Of a stretch of DNA of 64,000 bases, positions 7,725 through 15,792 are shown one piece after another. Source of the DNA: an uncultured Acidobacteriaceae bacterium (lineage in GTDB: Bacteria > Acidobacteriota > Terriglobia > Terriglobales > Acidobacteriaceae); contig CAINJJ010000030.1 of NCBI GenBank assembly GCA_903849645.1, forward strand, positions 1-64,000. The letters are read 5' to 3'. The stretch's first letter is position 1. Every line of letters starts with the position of its first letter. The notes beneath the pieces were generated by a model, which was given only the letters and a program-made list of their open reading frames with translations, was not told where the DNA came from and did no database searches. A program made the translations under genes and the position numbers.

Positions 7725-8079
7725 TAACCCCGGCGACCCACCGATCGAGACCGACACCGATTGGGCCGCCATCGACGCCCTCACCGACGAGCAACTCCAC
7801 GCCGCCGCTCTCTCTGACCCCGACTCGCAGCCCATTCCCATCGGCACCGACGAGGAACTGGCCAGACTCGGCCTGCACCGCATCCCAAACGTCAAAAGGC
7901 TTCGCGAACGGCTCGGCCTCACCCAGGAGGCCTTTGCCGCCGCCTACCGTATCCCCGTCGGAACCCTGCGCGACTGGGAACAGGGCCGCAAACGCCCAGA
8001 CGCTCCGGCCCGCGCCTATCTCACCGTCATCGCCCGCGACCCCCAGGCCGTAGCCGGCCTGCTGGGAGAAGCAGCCTGA
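7693..8079 (+). CDS. HTH antitoxin paired with BrnT
   Basis: A 128-residue partner for the BrnT toxin. Instead of the ribbon-helix-helix fold of classical BrnA, the C-terminal half is an XRE-like helix-turn-helix (RLRERLGLTQEAFAAAYRIP, then VGTLRDWEQGRKRPD, about residues 72-107). The N-terminal half is acidic (DTDWAAIDALTDEQLHAAAL) and is the likely toxin-binding part, as in BrnA-related proteins that begin the same way. It should neutralise the toxin and repress the operon. The ATG at 7693 lies inside the toxin gene, giving a 32-bp overlap and coupled translation. Confidence 0.8.
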   Translation: MKLKDMVVVTNNPGDPPIETDTDWAAIDALTDEQLHAAALSDPDSQPIPIGTDEELARLGLHRIPNVKRLRERLGLTQEAFAAAYRIPVGTLRDWEQGRKRPDAPARAYLTVIARDPQAVAGLLGEAA

Positions 8080-8476
8080 CGCCGGGTACCCTAGATACCG
8101 CATTTGAGACCATCGAAACGACCTGCCGCTCGCTCCCCATCGGCTGCCGGTAGCGCAGATGCGGCGAATGCACCCTGCCCTGGTAAGTGTTTTCGGTCCG
8201 CCGCACGGTGCAAAAGACCGGTTTAAGACTCAGCCGAAATCCAGGAAGCGATCCAAGGATAAACTCAATCAACCGCCCCACCCTACCAAATTCTTGCCGG
8301 ACCAAGCCATAAACCTCATGGATTGAGACGCATTGATCTCCGCGAATCACACTGTTGCGTGATACAGCGCACATCGGTCAAGTCCTATTTGCGCTAAATT
8401 GCGTTCACTTTCACAAGCATTCTTGGGCCAGCTGCGTAATTTGCCAGTGAATCCTGATCGGTACCGAGGTGTCTCT
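8080..8476. other. Spacer before a membrane protein; contains a CRP/FNR-like half-palindrome
   Basis: Roughly 400 bp with no gene I can support. The only clear element is CGTGATACAGCGCACA at 8358-8373, which fits a TGTGA-N6-TCACA-like site with two mismatches and is 13/16 identical to a site upstream of the hydrogenase operon. A leftward open frame covering most of this stretch has no recognisable content. Confidence 0.45.
8358..8373. promoter_or_regulatory. Candidate CRP/FNR-family binding site
   Basis: CGTGATACAGCGCACA matches the TGTGA-N6-TCACA class at eight of ten informative positions. It lies 103 bp upstream of the chosen start of the following membrane protein gene, a distance close to that of the related site before hyaA. 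Identification is by pattern only. Confidence 0.35.
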
Positions 8477-10783
8477 GTGTCCCAATCGAAGTTGTTTCCT
8501 GTCCTGGGAGTCGCGCTCCTGGCCAGCCTCCTGGCTTGCGGCCTCCTTCTGATGAGCGCTTCTGCTCCGTACTCCAGTCCTGAAAAGTCAATTGCCGCCT
8601 TTATCGATGCGGAATCGCGGGCCGATCTCACGGCCATGGAGAAGCCGACCAGCCGGGCCCTCTATCAGAACTTCATCGGCCGCTTCGGAGAAGCAAAGTA
8701 CAACGAAGTGCGCAACATATACCAGGAAGCCTATAACCTGGCCGATCCCAAGTGGGAAGAGCTTCGCGAAAAGGCGCGCGCCGCCGCGTGGAAAGAGCAT
8801 CAGAGCCTGGCCGAACAGATTGACAAGCTCGGTCGTAACGCAAAAGACGCCCTTCCCCCCGACCAGCGACTGCAGCTCACCGAAGACCGGGCGCGCTTCA
8901 GCGACTTTGTGTTTGAGGAGGGCCTCAAGGCCCTGCCGGCCAGCGACCGCGCCAAAATCGCCGATCCCCAGGCATTCCGGAAGAACAAGGATCTCAATCA
9001 ATTCATCGAGCGCGACGCCTTCGCCCTGCTCCCTGAGGACGATCAGAAAGCACTGAAATCGCCGACGGCTCTGTCCGCGGCTTTGACGCCCGAACGGATG
9101 GCCTTTCTTGAGAGCATCGGGCTGCCCCAGCTCACGCCGAAACAGCGCCAGATCGTCGCCGAAATCCCGTCTGCCGGGTTGAGCAACCCGCAAGAGTTCA
9201 TGCAGCGCTTTGGTCGCGAGCCGGCGCAGGAGTTCCTGAAGAACTCCGCACTTGCCCCCAAAATCACCCTGGCCAAGTGCGCATACGCCTCGGAAGATTC
9301 GTTTGGCAGCCTCTTCCAGGGATCCGTTGCCAGTTGCTCGTTCACCATCACCGTCCGCGGCGTTCGCTATGACTCCACAGCCGAGTTGCTCAAGCAGGAA
9401 GGGGCCTGGAAAATTGGCTCGCTGGAGCCGCCGCTCATCAGCATTCAATCGGCCTATCCGCCAAGGACTGACCACCACGAGTCCGTCGAGGAGCCTTCCA
9501 TCAGCTCTCCGGAGCCCGAGCAGGAGGCAGTCGCGCCCACTGAGATCTCGGTGCAGCGGGCCAACTTGCAGAGAGCCTTCTGGAACGAGATCGCCGACCC
9601 AGCCACGGGGGCAGTCGAAGGGTACGCCGTGGTCGGATGGCTCTCCGAGCACTTCCCCGGCCCCATCTCCTACCTCGTCACTTTCCTGTTTGTGTTGCTG
9701 GCGGTCGTGCTCTTCTGCATCATCATGACCATTAATTTCCGCCGCCTTCGCCATGAGACATTCCTGCCCGAATGGCTTGAGGGTGAGGTCCAACTCGAAG
9801 AGATTGAGGTCTCGCACTGGTGGTCCCGCGTTTGGCTCCGGCTCACCAACAAGCGCATCGTCCAGGTGCGGCTCAGTTGGTTCTTCTCGCGCCGCAAGAT
9901 CTTCGGCATCACCCTCGATGACATACATTCCGTAACCTGGCGCCGTTACACCAACTGGCTCATCGTCGCCATCGGAATCCTGCTCTTCGGCCGCACCAAC
10001 CCCATTGCACTGCTTCTGTTGATGTGGGGCCTGGAGAGCAAGGTGCTCTCTATACGCTTCAATACTCCGTTGGCCCAGATGCCATTCCCCAGGACGCGAG
10101 CCTCAATCACCTCATTCCGGCGGAAGCAGTTCAATGAGATGGCAACGTTCTATAAAAAGGCCCAGCTTTATCTCGCGCAGGTGCGAACCCAGAAGCAGTT
10201 GCCTGTGTCCCGCGACGTCACCTTCATTCCCGAGCAGGACAAGGACTTCTCCTGGGGACTTCCAGTCTGGGCTTTCGTGGCCATATGGCTTCTTGTCGCC
10301 CTCGGCCAGCGCACTTTGGGCGACCACGTAACCCTGGAAGGAATTTGGGGCGGCCTCCTGCTTGGACTGCCGGTTGCGGCTGCCGTCAGGAGCCTCCGCG
10401 GTGGAATCTGGTCCGGCGTCCTGGGAGCTTTGGCCCTGATCGCGGTCAAATTCCCCGGCTCGATCGGACTCGTGCTTCTGGCCAAAGGCAGCGATGGAAG
10501 GTTCCCAAACCTTTGGCAGTATCTCGTCCTCGTGCTGGGCGCGGTTGCTGTCGCCGCCGCGGCATGGGGCCTTTCCCGCCTGCTTCCCCTCGCTGCTTTC
10601 CTGGCGCCTCTGCTTTGGCTCATTCCATTGGCCATGATGCAGCGGGCTTCGCTTGGAGAGATGCGCACTTACGCGACCATCCTCATCGCCATCGCGTCGG
10701 CCGCGGCATTCTCCCTTCTTGCTGAAGTAATTGCCAGCCAGGTTCCCTCCTTTGCCGTGGAAGCGGAACCCGCTAGTGAATAA
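8477..10783 (+). CDS. Large polytopic membrane protein with a PH-like domain, unknown function
   Basis: A 768-residue protein I do not recognise as a named family. It begins with a signal-anchor helix (residues 7-29), followed by about 360 residues that are probably extracytoplasmic. A helix near 395-421 leads to a segment around 428-541 that looks like a bacterial PH-like fold interrupted by hydrophobic stretches (WLRLTNKRIVQVR, then GITLDDIHSVTWRRY). The last 180 residues hold about five or six membrane helices. The frame is open to a TTG at 8399, but the GTG at 8477 has GAGG 7 bases upstream and gives a clean signal anchor. It is followed after 9 bp by an exported coiled-coil protein, so the two probably form an operon and act together at the envelope. 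Confidence 0.65.
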   Translation: MSQSKLFPVLGVALLASLLACGLLLMSASAPYSSPEKSIAAFIDAESRADLTAMEKPTSRALYQNFIGRFGEAKYNEVRNIYQEAYNLADPKWEELREKARAAAWKEHQSLAEQIDKLGRNAKDALPPDQRLQLTEDRARFSDFVFEEGLKALPASDRAKIADPQAFRKNKDLNQFIERDAFALLPEDDQKALKSPTALSAALTPERMAFLESIGLPQLTPKQRQIVAEIPSAGLSNPQEFMQRFGREPAQEFLKNSALAPKITLAKCAYASEDSFGSLFQGSVASCSFTITVRGVRYDSTAELLKQEGAWKIGSLEPPLISIQSAYPPRTDHHESVEEPSISSPEPEQEAVAPTEISVQRANLQRAFWNEIADPATGAVEGYAVVGWLSEHFPGPISYLVTFLFVLLAVVLFCIIMTINFRRLRHETFLPEWLEGEVQLEEIEVSHWWSRVWLRLTNKRIVQVRLSWFFSRRKIFGITLDDIHSVTWRRYTNWLIVAIGILLFGRTNPIALLLLMWGLESKVLSIRFNTPLAQMPFPRTRASITSFRRKQFNEMATFYKKAQLYLAQVRTQKQLPVSRDVTFIPEQDKDFSWGLPVWAFVAIWLLVALGQRTLGDHVTLEGIWGGLLLGLPVAAAVRSLRGGIWSGVLGALALIAVKFPGSIGLVLLAKGSDGRFPNLWQYLVLVLGAVAVAAAAWGLSRLLPLAAFLAPLLWLIPLAMMQRASLGEMRTYATILIAIASAAAFSLLAEVIASQVPSFAVEAEPASE

Positions 10784-10792
10784 GGTGATTCC

Positions 10793-12127
10793 ATGTCCCG
10801 GATGCTGAAAGTTCTGCTCCTGACCTGCGTGGCCGCTGCTTCGGTAGCGGCCGCGGCGCCCAAAAAAAATGCCGAGGTCGAAAAGGCAGTCAAGTCTGAA
10901 CTGCTCAAAAGGATGTTCACCACAAAGATCCTCGTCGGCAGCTACATTCCGTGTCCGCCGACCGTAAACACCGCGGGTCGGACCGACGCCATCAAGCCTG
11001 TTGACACAGAGCTTGCATTGGATGGGTCGGTCCAGTATCTCGCAAGGGCAAATTGCTTCTATCCAACTACCCCTGGCGTCATCGACCTTGGCGTCTTCTT
11101 TGATGCCAGCAGGTTCTATGTATCAGGACCCTTTGCCGACGAAATTCCCTCCGGCTCTTCGGTTTGGGTGCGAAGCGTGGACTTCAGGGAAGATCGCGTC
11201 GAACTGAACGTGGTTCCCTCAAACAACGCCAGCTACGGGCGCTCAGGCAAGATCAAATACATGCTAGGTGCAGACTACCGAACCTGGCCTGCGGAAAAAC
11301 TCATGGAGGTAATTGCAAGCGGCATTGTCATACCTGCCTATGAAAAGCTCGTCCATGTCAAGTGGGAATTCGAGCAACTCCAGGCAAGCCTTCATGACTT
11401 GGAAAGCAAGTACAACTCCTCGGGAGGAGACCTCCACGCAAAACTTGTCAATGCCATAGCAATGAGGGATGTGCTCCAGAGTCTCCAGAAGAACCGGGCC
11501 GAGTTTGCCTCCCTTGGCAAGAGCGATCCCCAGGCAGGAGCCTATTCGGAAAGGCTCAACGCTCTTGCATCGGAGATCAGCAAGCTTTCCGACGACGTGC
11601 GCAAGGAGCGCATAACTAGCCTCCGGGGCCAATTGCAGGCTCAACTCCAGGAGATCTCACAAGTCCAGTCTCAACTCAGACAGAAGGCTCCGGCAACCCT
11701 GGCGGAGTGGCAGCAGAGAACCAATCTCCTCGTCAACTATTCCACCCTCCTATACGGCCGCCAGAAACTGCTTGGCGAGCTGAAGAATGAGAATGAGATG
11801 CCGTCTGCGGAGGACTATAAGTTCGTCGACGACTCCCTGGCTGAGATTGCAACGCTCCAGAAGTCCCTTGAGCATGGCCAGCAGACGCTGGAACTCGCTG
11901 ATCTAACCTCCCAATACAGCCAGTTGACGAGGAAGCGCGCTCAAATGCTCGACGCGTACTCTCGTGCATTCGCGACTCCAAAAGAAAGAAGCGCTCTGCA
12001 GGACCTGGTCAATGTCCTCGGCCAGATGGCCACAAATCGGGACCGGGCCGCAACGCTTGGCGACAAGGCCGCTCCGGCTCAGCTCGTCAAGTGCAAGGCG
12101 GAGCAGGAAAAGTACAGAAAGAAATGA
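10793..12127 (+). CDS. Exported coiled-coil protein, unknown function
   Basis: A 444-residue protein with a typical signal peptide (MLKVLLLTCVAAASVAAAA). Residues about 40-170 are mixed and beta-rich with two cysteines (YIPCPP and ANCFYP). From about 190 to 430 the sequence is long, charged and helical with heptad-like spacing (for example LRGQLQAQLQEISQVQSQLR), indicating an extended coiled coil. A single Cys closes the protein (QLVKCKAEQ). It starts 9 bp after the preceding membrane protein and should be co-transcribed and exported to the periplasm. I recognise no family; a scaffold or adaptor role for its membrane neighbour is a guess from architecture. Confidence 0.65.
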   Translation: MSRMLKVLLLTCVAAASVAAAAPKKNAEVEKAVKSELLKRMFTTKILVGSYIPCPPTVNTAGRTDAIKPVDTELALDGSVQYLARANCFYPTTPGVIDLGVFFDASRFYVSGPFADEIPSGSSVWVRSVDFREDRVELNVVPSNNASYGRSGKIKYMLGADYRTWPAEKLMEVIASGIVIPAYEKLVHVKWEFEQLQASLHDLESKYNSSGGDLHAKLVNAIAMRDVLQSLQKNRAEFASLGKSDPQAGAYSERLNALASEISKLSDDVRKERITSLRGQLQAQLQEISQVQSQLRQKAPATLAEWQQRTNLLVNYSTLLYGRQKLLGELKNENEMPSAEDYKFVDDSLAEIATLQKSLEHGQQTLELADLTSQYSQLTRKRAQMLDAYSRAFATPKERSALQDLVNVLGQMATNRDRAATLGDKAAPAQLVKCKAEQEKYRKK

Positions 12128-12534
12128 GGATCGGGCAGGGGGCTACGGCGTGTCGCCTTCCTGCTGTTCCTCATAGATTGCCCCCCTTGACGCAACCATA
12201 AAACGTCAAGGAGGGGAGCACCGCACCGGCTCCGTTCCCTCGTCCCTATTGCCTATTGCCCATTGCCTCGTCCCTGGTCGTCCCCCCGCCCGCAGCCAAC
12301 GACCGCCTCCCGCCGCCGTTCTCTCCGGCCTTTGCTTCCGCCCTCCCTGAAATCTCTGGACACAGGCGGCGGGGGCCTGTTAGTTATTGAAACGCAGCAG
12401 GTTCCGCTTCCCCGGAGCTTCGCTGCCTGACGGCACCCATCTCAAAGAACAACTTCCATCGGTCAATCGATCAACGCGCGGCATTTCCCCGTTTCCTGTT
12501 CCGCGCCCCAAATCCTTGCATCGTCAGGAGAGTC
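12128..12534. other. Spacer with a hairpin and short direct repeats
   Basis: About 400 bp without a gene. It contains a strong hairpin (12181-12216) just after the coiled-coil gene and a run of ATTGCC-type repeats near 12245-12270 (cctattgcctattgcccatt). The right end must hold the promoter of the following gene; no convincing consensus is visible. Confidence 0.5.
12181..12216 (+). terminator. Hairpin downstream of the coiled-coil gene
   Basis: CCCCCCTTGACG (12181-12192) pairs with CGTCAAGGAGGGG (12204-12216) apart from one mismatch, around a loop of 11 bases. It starts 53 bases after the stop of the coiled-coil gene. No U-run follows, so it may stabilise the 3' end of the transcript and not act as an intrinsic terminator. 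Confidence 0.45.
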
Positions 12535-13236
12535 ATGCCAAAAGGAACAACGTTTATCCACCCCACCCTGAGGAACATCTTCATCCTCGGCGAAGACGGC
12601 AACTACTACCAGGATTGGGATGACGGAGACTGGGAGCCGGGCATCGAGGTTGTCTACCAGATTCGGCCCACACCCGGCGCGCCTCCAGGGTTCTACTTTG
12701 TAGACAGTGTGGAGATTGCCCCGCCCGAGCCCAAGGTGGTGAAGGTGGAGGAGCCTCCCAAGCCACAAGGCATCTGGGGTGCAAAGCTGCCCGACGCCAT
12801 CACCAAGGGCGGCCCTCCGCCGCAGGTGAACGTGGCCCCCAAGCTCGTCACCCCACCCGCCCTGCCCAATCCGGGCGCTCAGCCCCGCGAGTTGAGAAAC
12901 CGCAAGACCCGCGAGGACTTTGAAGCCATCGCAAAGAAGGTCGACGAACTGGAGTGGGACAGGCAGAAGGGATACGGTCCGTCGCTCCAGGTGGAGACCC
13001 CGCTGAAGTGGGAGGGGGAAGGCAGGGAACTCTACCTCAAGGTGCACGAGGAGTTTCAGGACCAGCCCATTCCCGGAACCAGGCTCTTCTACTACGTGGG
13101 CACCATCGGCATCAACTTCGGCAAAGGCGGATTCCGCATCTCCGCGCACTCCAAGGTGCGGGTGGTCCAGAACGGCGGAAAGAAGGTAGTCCCGCAGAAG
13201 TGCGTCACCTACACCGTGCTGCACATTGAAAACTGA
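12535..13236 (+). CDS. Uncharacterised 233-residue protein
   Basis: A protein without signal peptide or membrane helix. The first 60 residues are aromatic and acidic (GEDGNYYQDWDDGDWEPG), followed by a proline-rich linker (about 63-120) and a C-terminal region of about 110 residues predicted to be beta-rich (TRLFYYVGTIGINFGKGGF, then KVRVVQNGGKKV), ending near a lone Cys. I do not recognise any family. Codon use resembles the neighbours. It stands alone between two spacers and is convergent with the cupin gene. Confidence 0.55.
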   Translation: MPKGTTFIHPTLRNIFILGEDGNYYQDWDDGDWEPGIEVVYQIRPTPGAPPGFYFVDSVEIAPPEPKVVKVEEPPKPQGIWGAKLPDAITKGGPPPQVNVAPKLVTPPALPNPGAQPRELRNRKTREDFEAIAKKVDELEWDRQKGYGPSLQVETPLKWEGEGRELYLKVHEEFQDQPIPGTRLFYYVGTIGINFGKGGFRISAHSKVRVVQNGGKKVVPQKCVTYTVLHIEN

Positions 13237-13245
13237 AGCGCCGCG

Positions 13246-13286
13246 GGTGGCCGTGCCTTGTCGGCCTCACGGCAGGCGCGGCCACC
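13246..13286. terminator. Hairpin between convergent genes
   Basis: GGTGGCCG (13246-13253) pairs with CGGCCACC (13279-13286), and an inner GTGCC/GGCA pairing extends the stem with bulges. It sits in the 60-bp gap between two converging genes and probably terminates both. There is no clear T-run. Confidence 0.45.
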
Positions 13287-13296
13287 GCCAATTCGC

Positions 13297-13896
13297 TCAA
13301 GGTTGCCAGTTCGGGCCGATCAAAGCGCGCAATGTCTCTTCCGTGGCCCACGGAGCCTTGCCTGTGTAGCGCCTGACCCATGCTTGGCCCTCGCCGATTT
13401 TCACGCGGTCCGGGGTGAACTCCGGCGAGAGCGCGTTCGCCATCAGTGCATAGGGGGCGCCCTGGTGCAGGCGCAGGGCCTTCCAGCAGCCGCCGGGCAC
13501 GGCCACCACCGGACGCTCGCCTTTCGCTACGTCCCGGCCGAGCACCACCTTCTCCACGCCGCCGTCCGGATGAAAGATAAAGTAGTCTACAGGCCCGCCC
13601 TCTATCAGAATGTGCGTATCGTCCGGGGCCAGCCAATGCAGGTAATTGATGGGCAACCGGCGCGTCAGCATATAGTAGACCTGGCTCTGAATCCTCAGGT
13701 CGCGCCCGCCAATGGGCGCCCGCTGCGCCGACTCGCCAATCAGCCCCAGATAGCCTGATTCCCTGGCCAGCTCGGCCATATGCAGCGCCTGCATGAGCTC
13801 CCGCACACGCGGCTCCGGTTCTTTTCGGTCGGGGGCTGCCGCTAAAAGGGCCGCACAGGCGGCCAAACAGGTGATTGCTGAAACAATCCGTCGCAT
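13297..13896 (-). CDS. Exported cupin-5 (DUF985) family protein
   Basis: A 199-residue protein with an N-terminal signal peptide (RIVSAITCLAACAALLAAAP). The rest follows the cupin_5 pattern: ESGYLGLIGESAQR, then SQVYYMLTRRLPINYLHWL, the glycine-rich GGPVDYFIFHPDGGVEKVVLG and VPGGCWKALRL, and a C-terminal ALSPEFTPDRVKIG. Related cupins are mostly cytoplasmic sugar-binding or isomerase-like proteins of uncertain activity, so export is unusual. The metal-ligand histidines of canonical cupins are poorly conserved here (only the HWL histidine is obvious). The frame is open 21 codons upstream; I chose the ATG that starts the signal peptide. Confidence 0.7.
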   Translation of the reverse strand: MRRIVSAITCLAACAALLAAAPDRKEPEPRVRELMQALHMAELARESGYLGLIGESAQRAPIGGRDLRIQSQVYYMLTRRLPINYLHWLAPDDTHILIEGGPVDYFIFHPDGGVEKVVLGRDVAKGERPVVAVPGGCWKALRLHQGAPYALMANALSPEFTPDRVKIGEGQAWVRRYTGKAPWATEETLRALIGPNWQP

Positions 13897-14054
13897 ACAC
13901 CCCAGAATAGTGGCACACACCAGAACAGGGCTTCGGATTTGGCCAGAAGGAACAACCAACCGAACTCGCGGCCCTGTACAGAGTGTTGCCAGAGAACTAT
14001 CCTGATGCAGGCAATCTCGTGGGAAAGTTCACTCAAGCCTTGAACCCATTACAA

Positions 14055-14573
14055 ATGAAATCACTCAATCGTTCCGCGGCGGCCATCCTGCTTGCCGCGT
14101 GCGGGCTGGCGTCTTCGGGTAGGGCCCAGGCGCCCCGCGGGCCCGCCCCGGTGGCGGAGAAGCCCGCAAGCCCCACCTATCCCGCGCCCACCAATCTCAA
14201 GGTGCTGCCAAAGGACTCGACTGGGCTGGAGGTGCAGCGCGCGATGGAGCGTTGGCAGCGGTCGCTGGGGACCCACTGCGACTCCTGCCACGCCGAGAAT
14301 GCGGAGGCAGTTGGCCCGGACGGCAAGCCGCTACTCAACTACGCCTCCGACGCCAAGCCCATGAAGGCGGTGGCCCGCGCCATGGTGGCGATGACCGAGG
14401 AGATCAACCGCACCTACCTGGCCAGGATCGATACGTCGGGAGTTCCGGTGACCTGCGGCACCTGCCACCGGGGGCATCTGGGCCCGGAGCCTTTTCCCGC
14501 GCCGCCCGCCCAACTGCCCGCACCGCCGCCGCTGCCGCCGTCCGACCCGGACGAGTCCCGGCCGCAACGATGA
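14055..14573 (+). CDS. Exported di-haem cytochrome c, reaction-centre-cytochrome-like
   Basis: A 172-residue protein with a signal peptide (residues 1-24) and two haem c motifs, CDSCH at 75-79 and CGTCH at 134-138. The layout (a helix before the first motif, then KAVARAMVAMTEEINRTYLA, then VTCGTCHRG) is that of the small acidobacterial proteins related to the photosynthetic reaction centre cytochrome subunit (PF02276). Methionines in MKAVARAMVAM could supply axial ligands. There is no phototrophy gene in the window, so a general periplasmic electron carrier is more likely. The C-terminus is proline-rich. The ATG at 14055 is preferred over an upstream in-frame start because it begins the signal peptide. 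Confidence 0.8.
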   Translation: MKSLNRSAAAILLAACGLASSGRAQAPRGPAPVAEKPASPTYPAPTNLKVLPKDSTGLEVQRAMERWQRSLGTHCDSCHAENAEAVGPDGKPLLNYASDAKPMKAVARAMVAMTEEINRTYLARIDTSGVPVTCGTCHRGHLGPEPFPAPPAQLPAPPPLPPSDPDESRPQR

Positions 14574-14600
14574 GACCCTGAGTGGAGGATAGATAGTAGA

Positions 14601-14630
14601 CAAAAGGCAGCCTGTCAAGGCTGCCTTTTG
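14601..14630. terminator. Bidirectional intrinsic terminator
   Basis: A perfect 12-bp inverted repeat, CAAAAGGCAGCC and GGCTGCCTTTTG, with a 6-base loop. It carries T-rich 3' ends in both directions, and lies between the stop of the cytochrome gene and the stop of ilvE, so it should terminate both convergent transcripts. Confidence 0.85.
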
Positions 14631-14650
14631 TGGGGAGCAGGAAGGAAAAG

Positions 14651-15592
14651 CTAGACCGTGACCGGCTCGCTGGCGCTGACTTTGACCGGGGTGAGCCAGC
14701 CAAAGCGGTCCGGCTTGAGGCCATTGGCGATGCCGAAAAATTCATCGGCAATCTTCTTGGTAATCTCCCCGATCTTGCCGTCGGCGATCACGATTCGGTC
14801 AATGGAGCGGATGGGCGCAACTTCCGCGGCCGTTCCGGTAAAGAAGACTTCGTCAGCAATGTAGAGCATCTCGCGCGGGATGGGCTGCTCGGAAACGGCA
14901 AACCCAAGGTGGCGGGCAATGGTCAGCACGCTGTCGCGGGTGATGCCGCTGAGGGCCGAGTTGGCCAGAAGCGGCGTATAGAGCACGCCGTTGCGGACCA
15001 CGAAGATGTTTTCGCCGGACCCCTCGCTGACCAGGCCATTGACGTCCAAGCCGATGCCTTCGGCGTAGCCGTTGATGTCGGCTTCCATGCGGATGAGCTG
15101 GGAGTTCATGTAGTTGGCGCCGGCCTTGGCCAGGGCAGGCATGGTGTTGGGGGCCAGCCGGTTCCAACTGGAGATGCAGACATCCGCGCCGCCGTGGCCC
15201 GTGACGTACTTGCCCCAGGGGAAGTTGGCGATGTAAACCTCAACCGGCGAGCCCTTGGGGCTTACGCCGATCTCACCGTAGCCGCGCAGCGCAATGGGCC
15301 GGATGTAGCAGGGAGCCACGCCGTTGGCTTCAATCACATCCACCACCCCGGCGCACAGCTCGTCGAGGGTATACGGCAGGTCCATGCGGTAGATCTTGGC
15401 CGAGTCGAGCAGGCGCTGCATATGCTCGGGGAGCCTGAATACCGCCGAGCCCTGCGGCTGCCCGTAGCAGCGAATTCCCTCAAAGACACTGGAGCCATAG
15501 TGGACGACATGGCTCATGACGTGGATATTGGCCTGTTCCCAGGGAATCAGCTTGCCGTTGTGCCAGATATTGGCGGTGGATTGAATAGGCAT
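14651..15592 (-). CDS. ilvE: Branched-chain amino acid aminotransferase
   Basis: A 313-residue fold-type IV PLP enzyme, the standard IlvE length. It transfers the amino group from glutamate to the keto acids of leucine, isoleucine and valine. Visible marks are the N-terminal HVVHYGSSVFEGIRCY, the arginine-containing IRPIALRGYGEIG, the PLP lysine in PALAKAGANYMNSQL, and EGSGENIFVVRNGVLYTP. The C-terminal EVFFTGTAAEVAPI is the usual substrate-pocket motif. The gene ends with TAG and shares a terminator with the cytochrome gene. It is apparently monocistronic, with a 200-bp spacer before the leftward YceI operon. Assignment to IlvE and not to a D-amino acid transaminase rests on the length and the GYGEIG segment. 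Confidence 0.95.
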   Translation of the reverse strand: MPIQSTANIWHNGKLIPWEQANIHVMSHVVHYGSSVFEGIRCYGQPQGSAVFRLPEHMQRLLDSAKIYRMDLPYTLDELCAGVVDVIEANGVAPCYIRPIALRGYGEIGVSPKGSPVEVYIANFPWGKYVTGHGGADVCISSWNRLAPNTMPALAKAGANYMNSQLIRMEADINGYAEGIGLDVNGLVSEGSGENIFVVRNGVLYTPLLANSALSGITRDSVLTIARHLGFAVSEQPIPREMLYIADEVFFTGTAAEVAPIRSIDRIVIADGKIGEITKKIADEFFGIANGLKPDRFGWLTPVKVSASEPVTV

Positions 15593-15792
15593 GGGGGTTG
15601 AATTGCTCCTTCAATCACGCAGCGCGCGATCATGCATCAGGTTACCGCGATTTGGCAGCCGCTGTCACTGAGCGGAGAGGAAAGCAGGCGTGGTGGTTCC
15701 CGCCTTGCCACCCCCAATCGCCCGGCTCAGAGCGGGAGCGATTGGAGATGGGCTGGATCGAGCGGGCCGAACGAGACGCTGCCCCAAGGCTC

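Noticed and set aside
8027-8374. Leftward 115-residue frame upstream of the PH-like protein gene
   Set aside because: No ribosome site, no family and overlap with the antitoxin gene; treated as non-coding.
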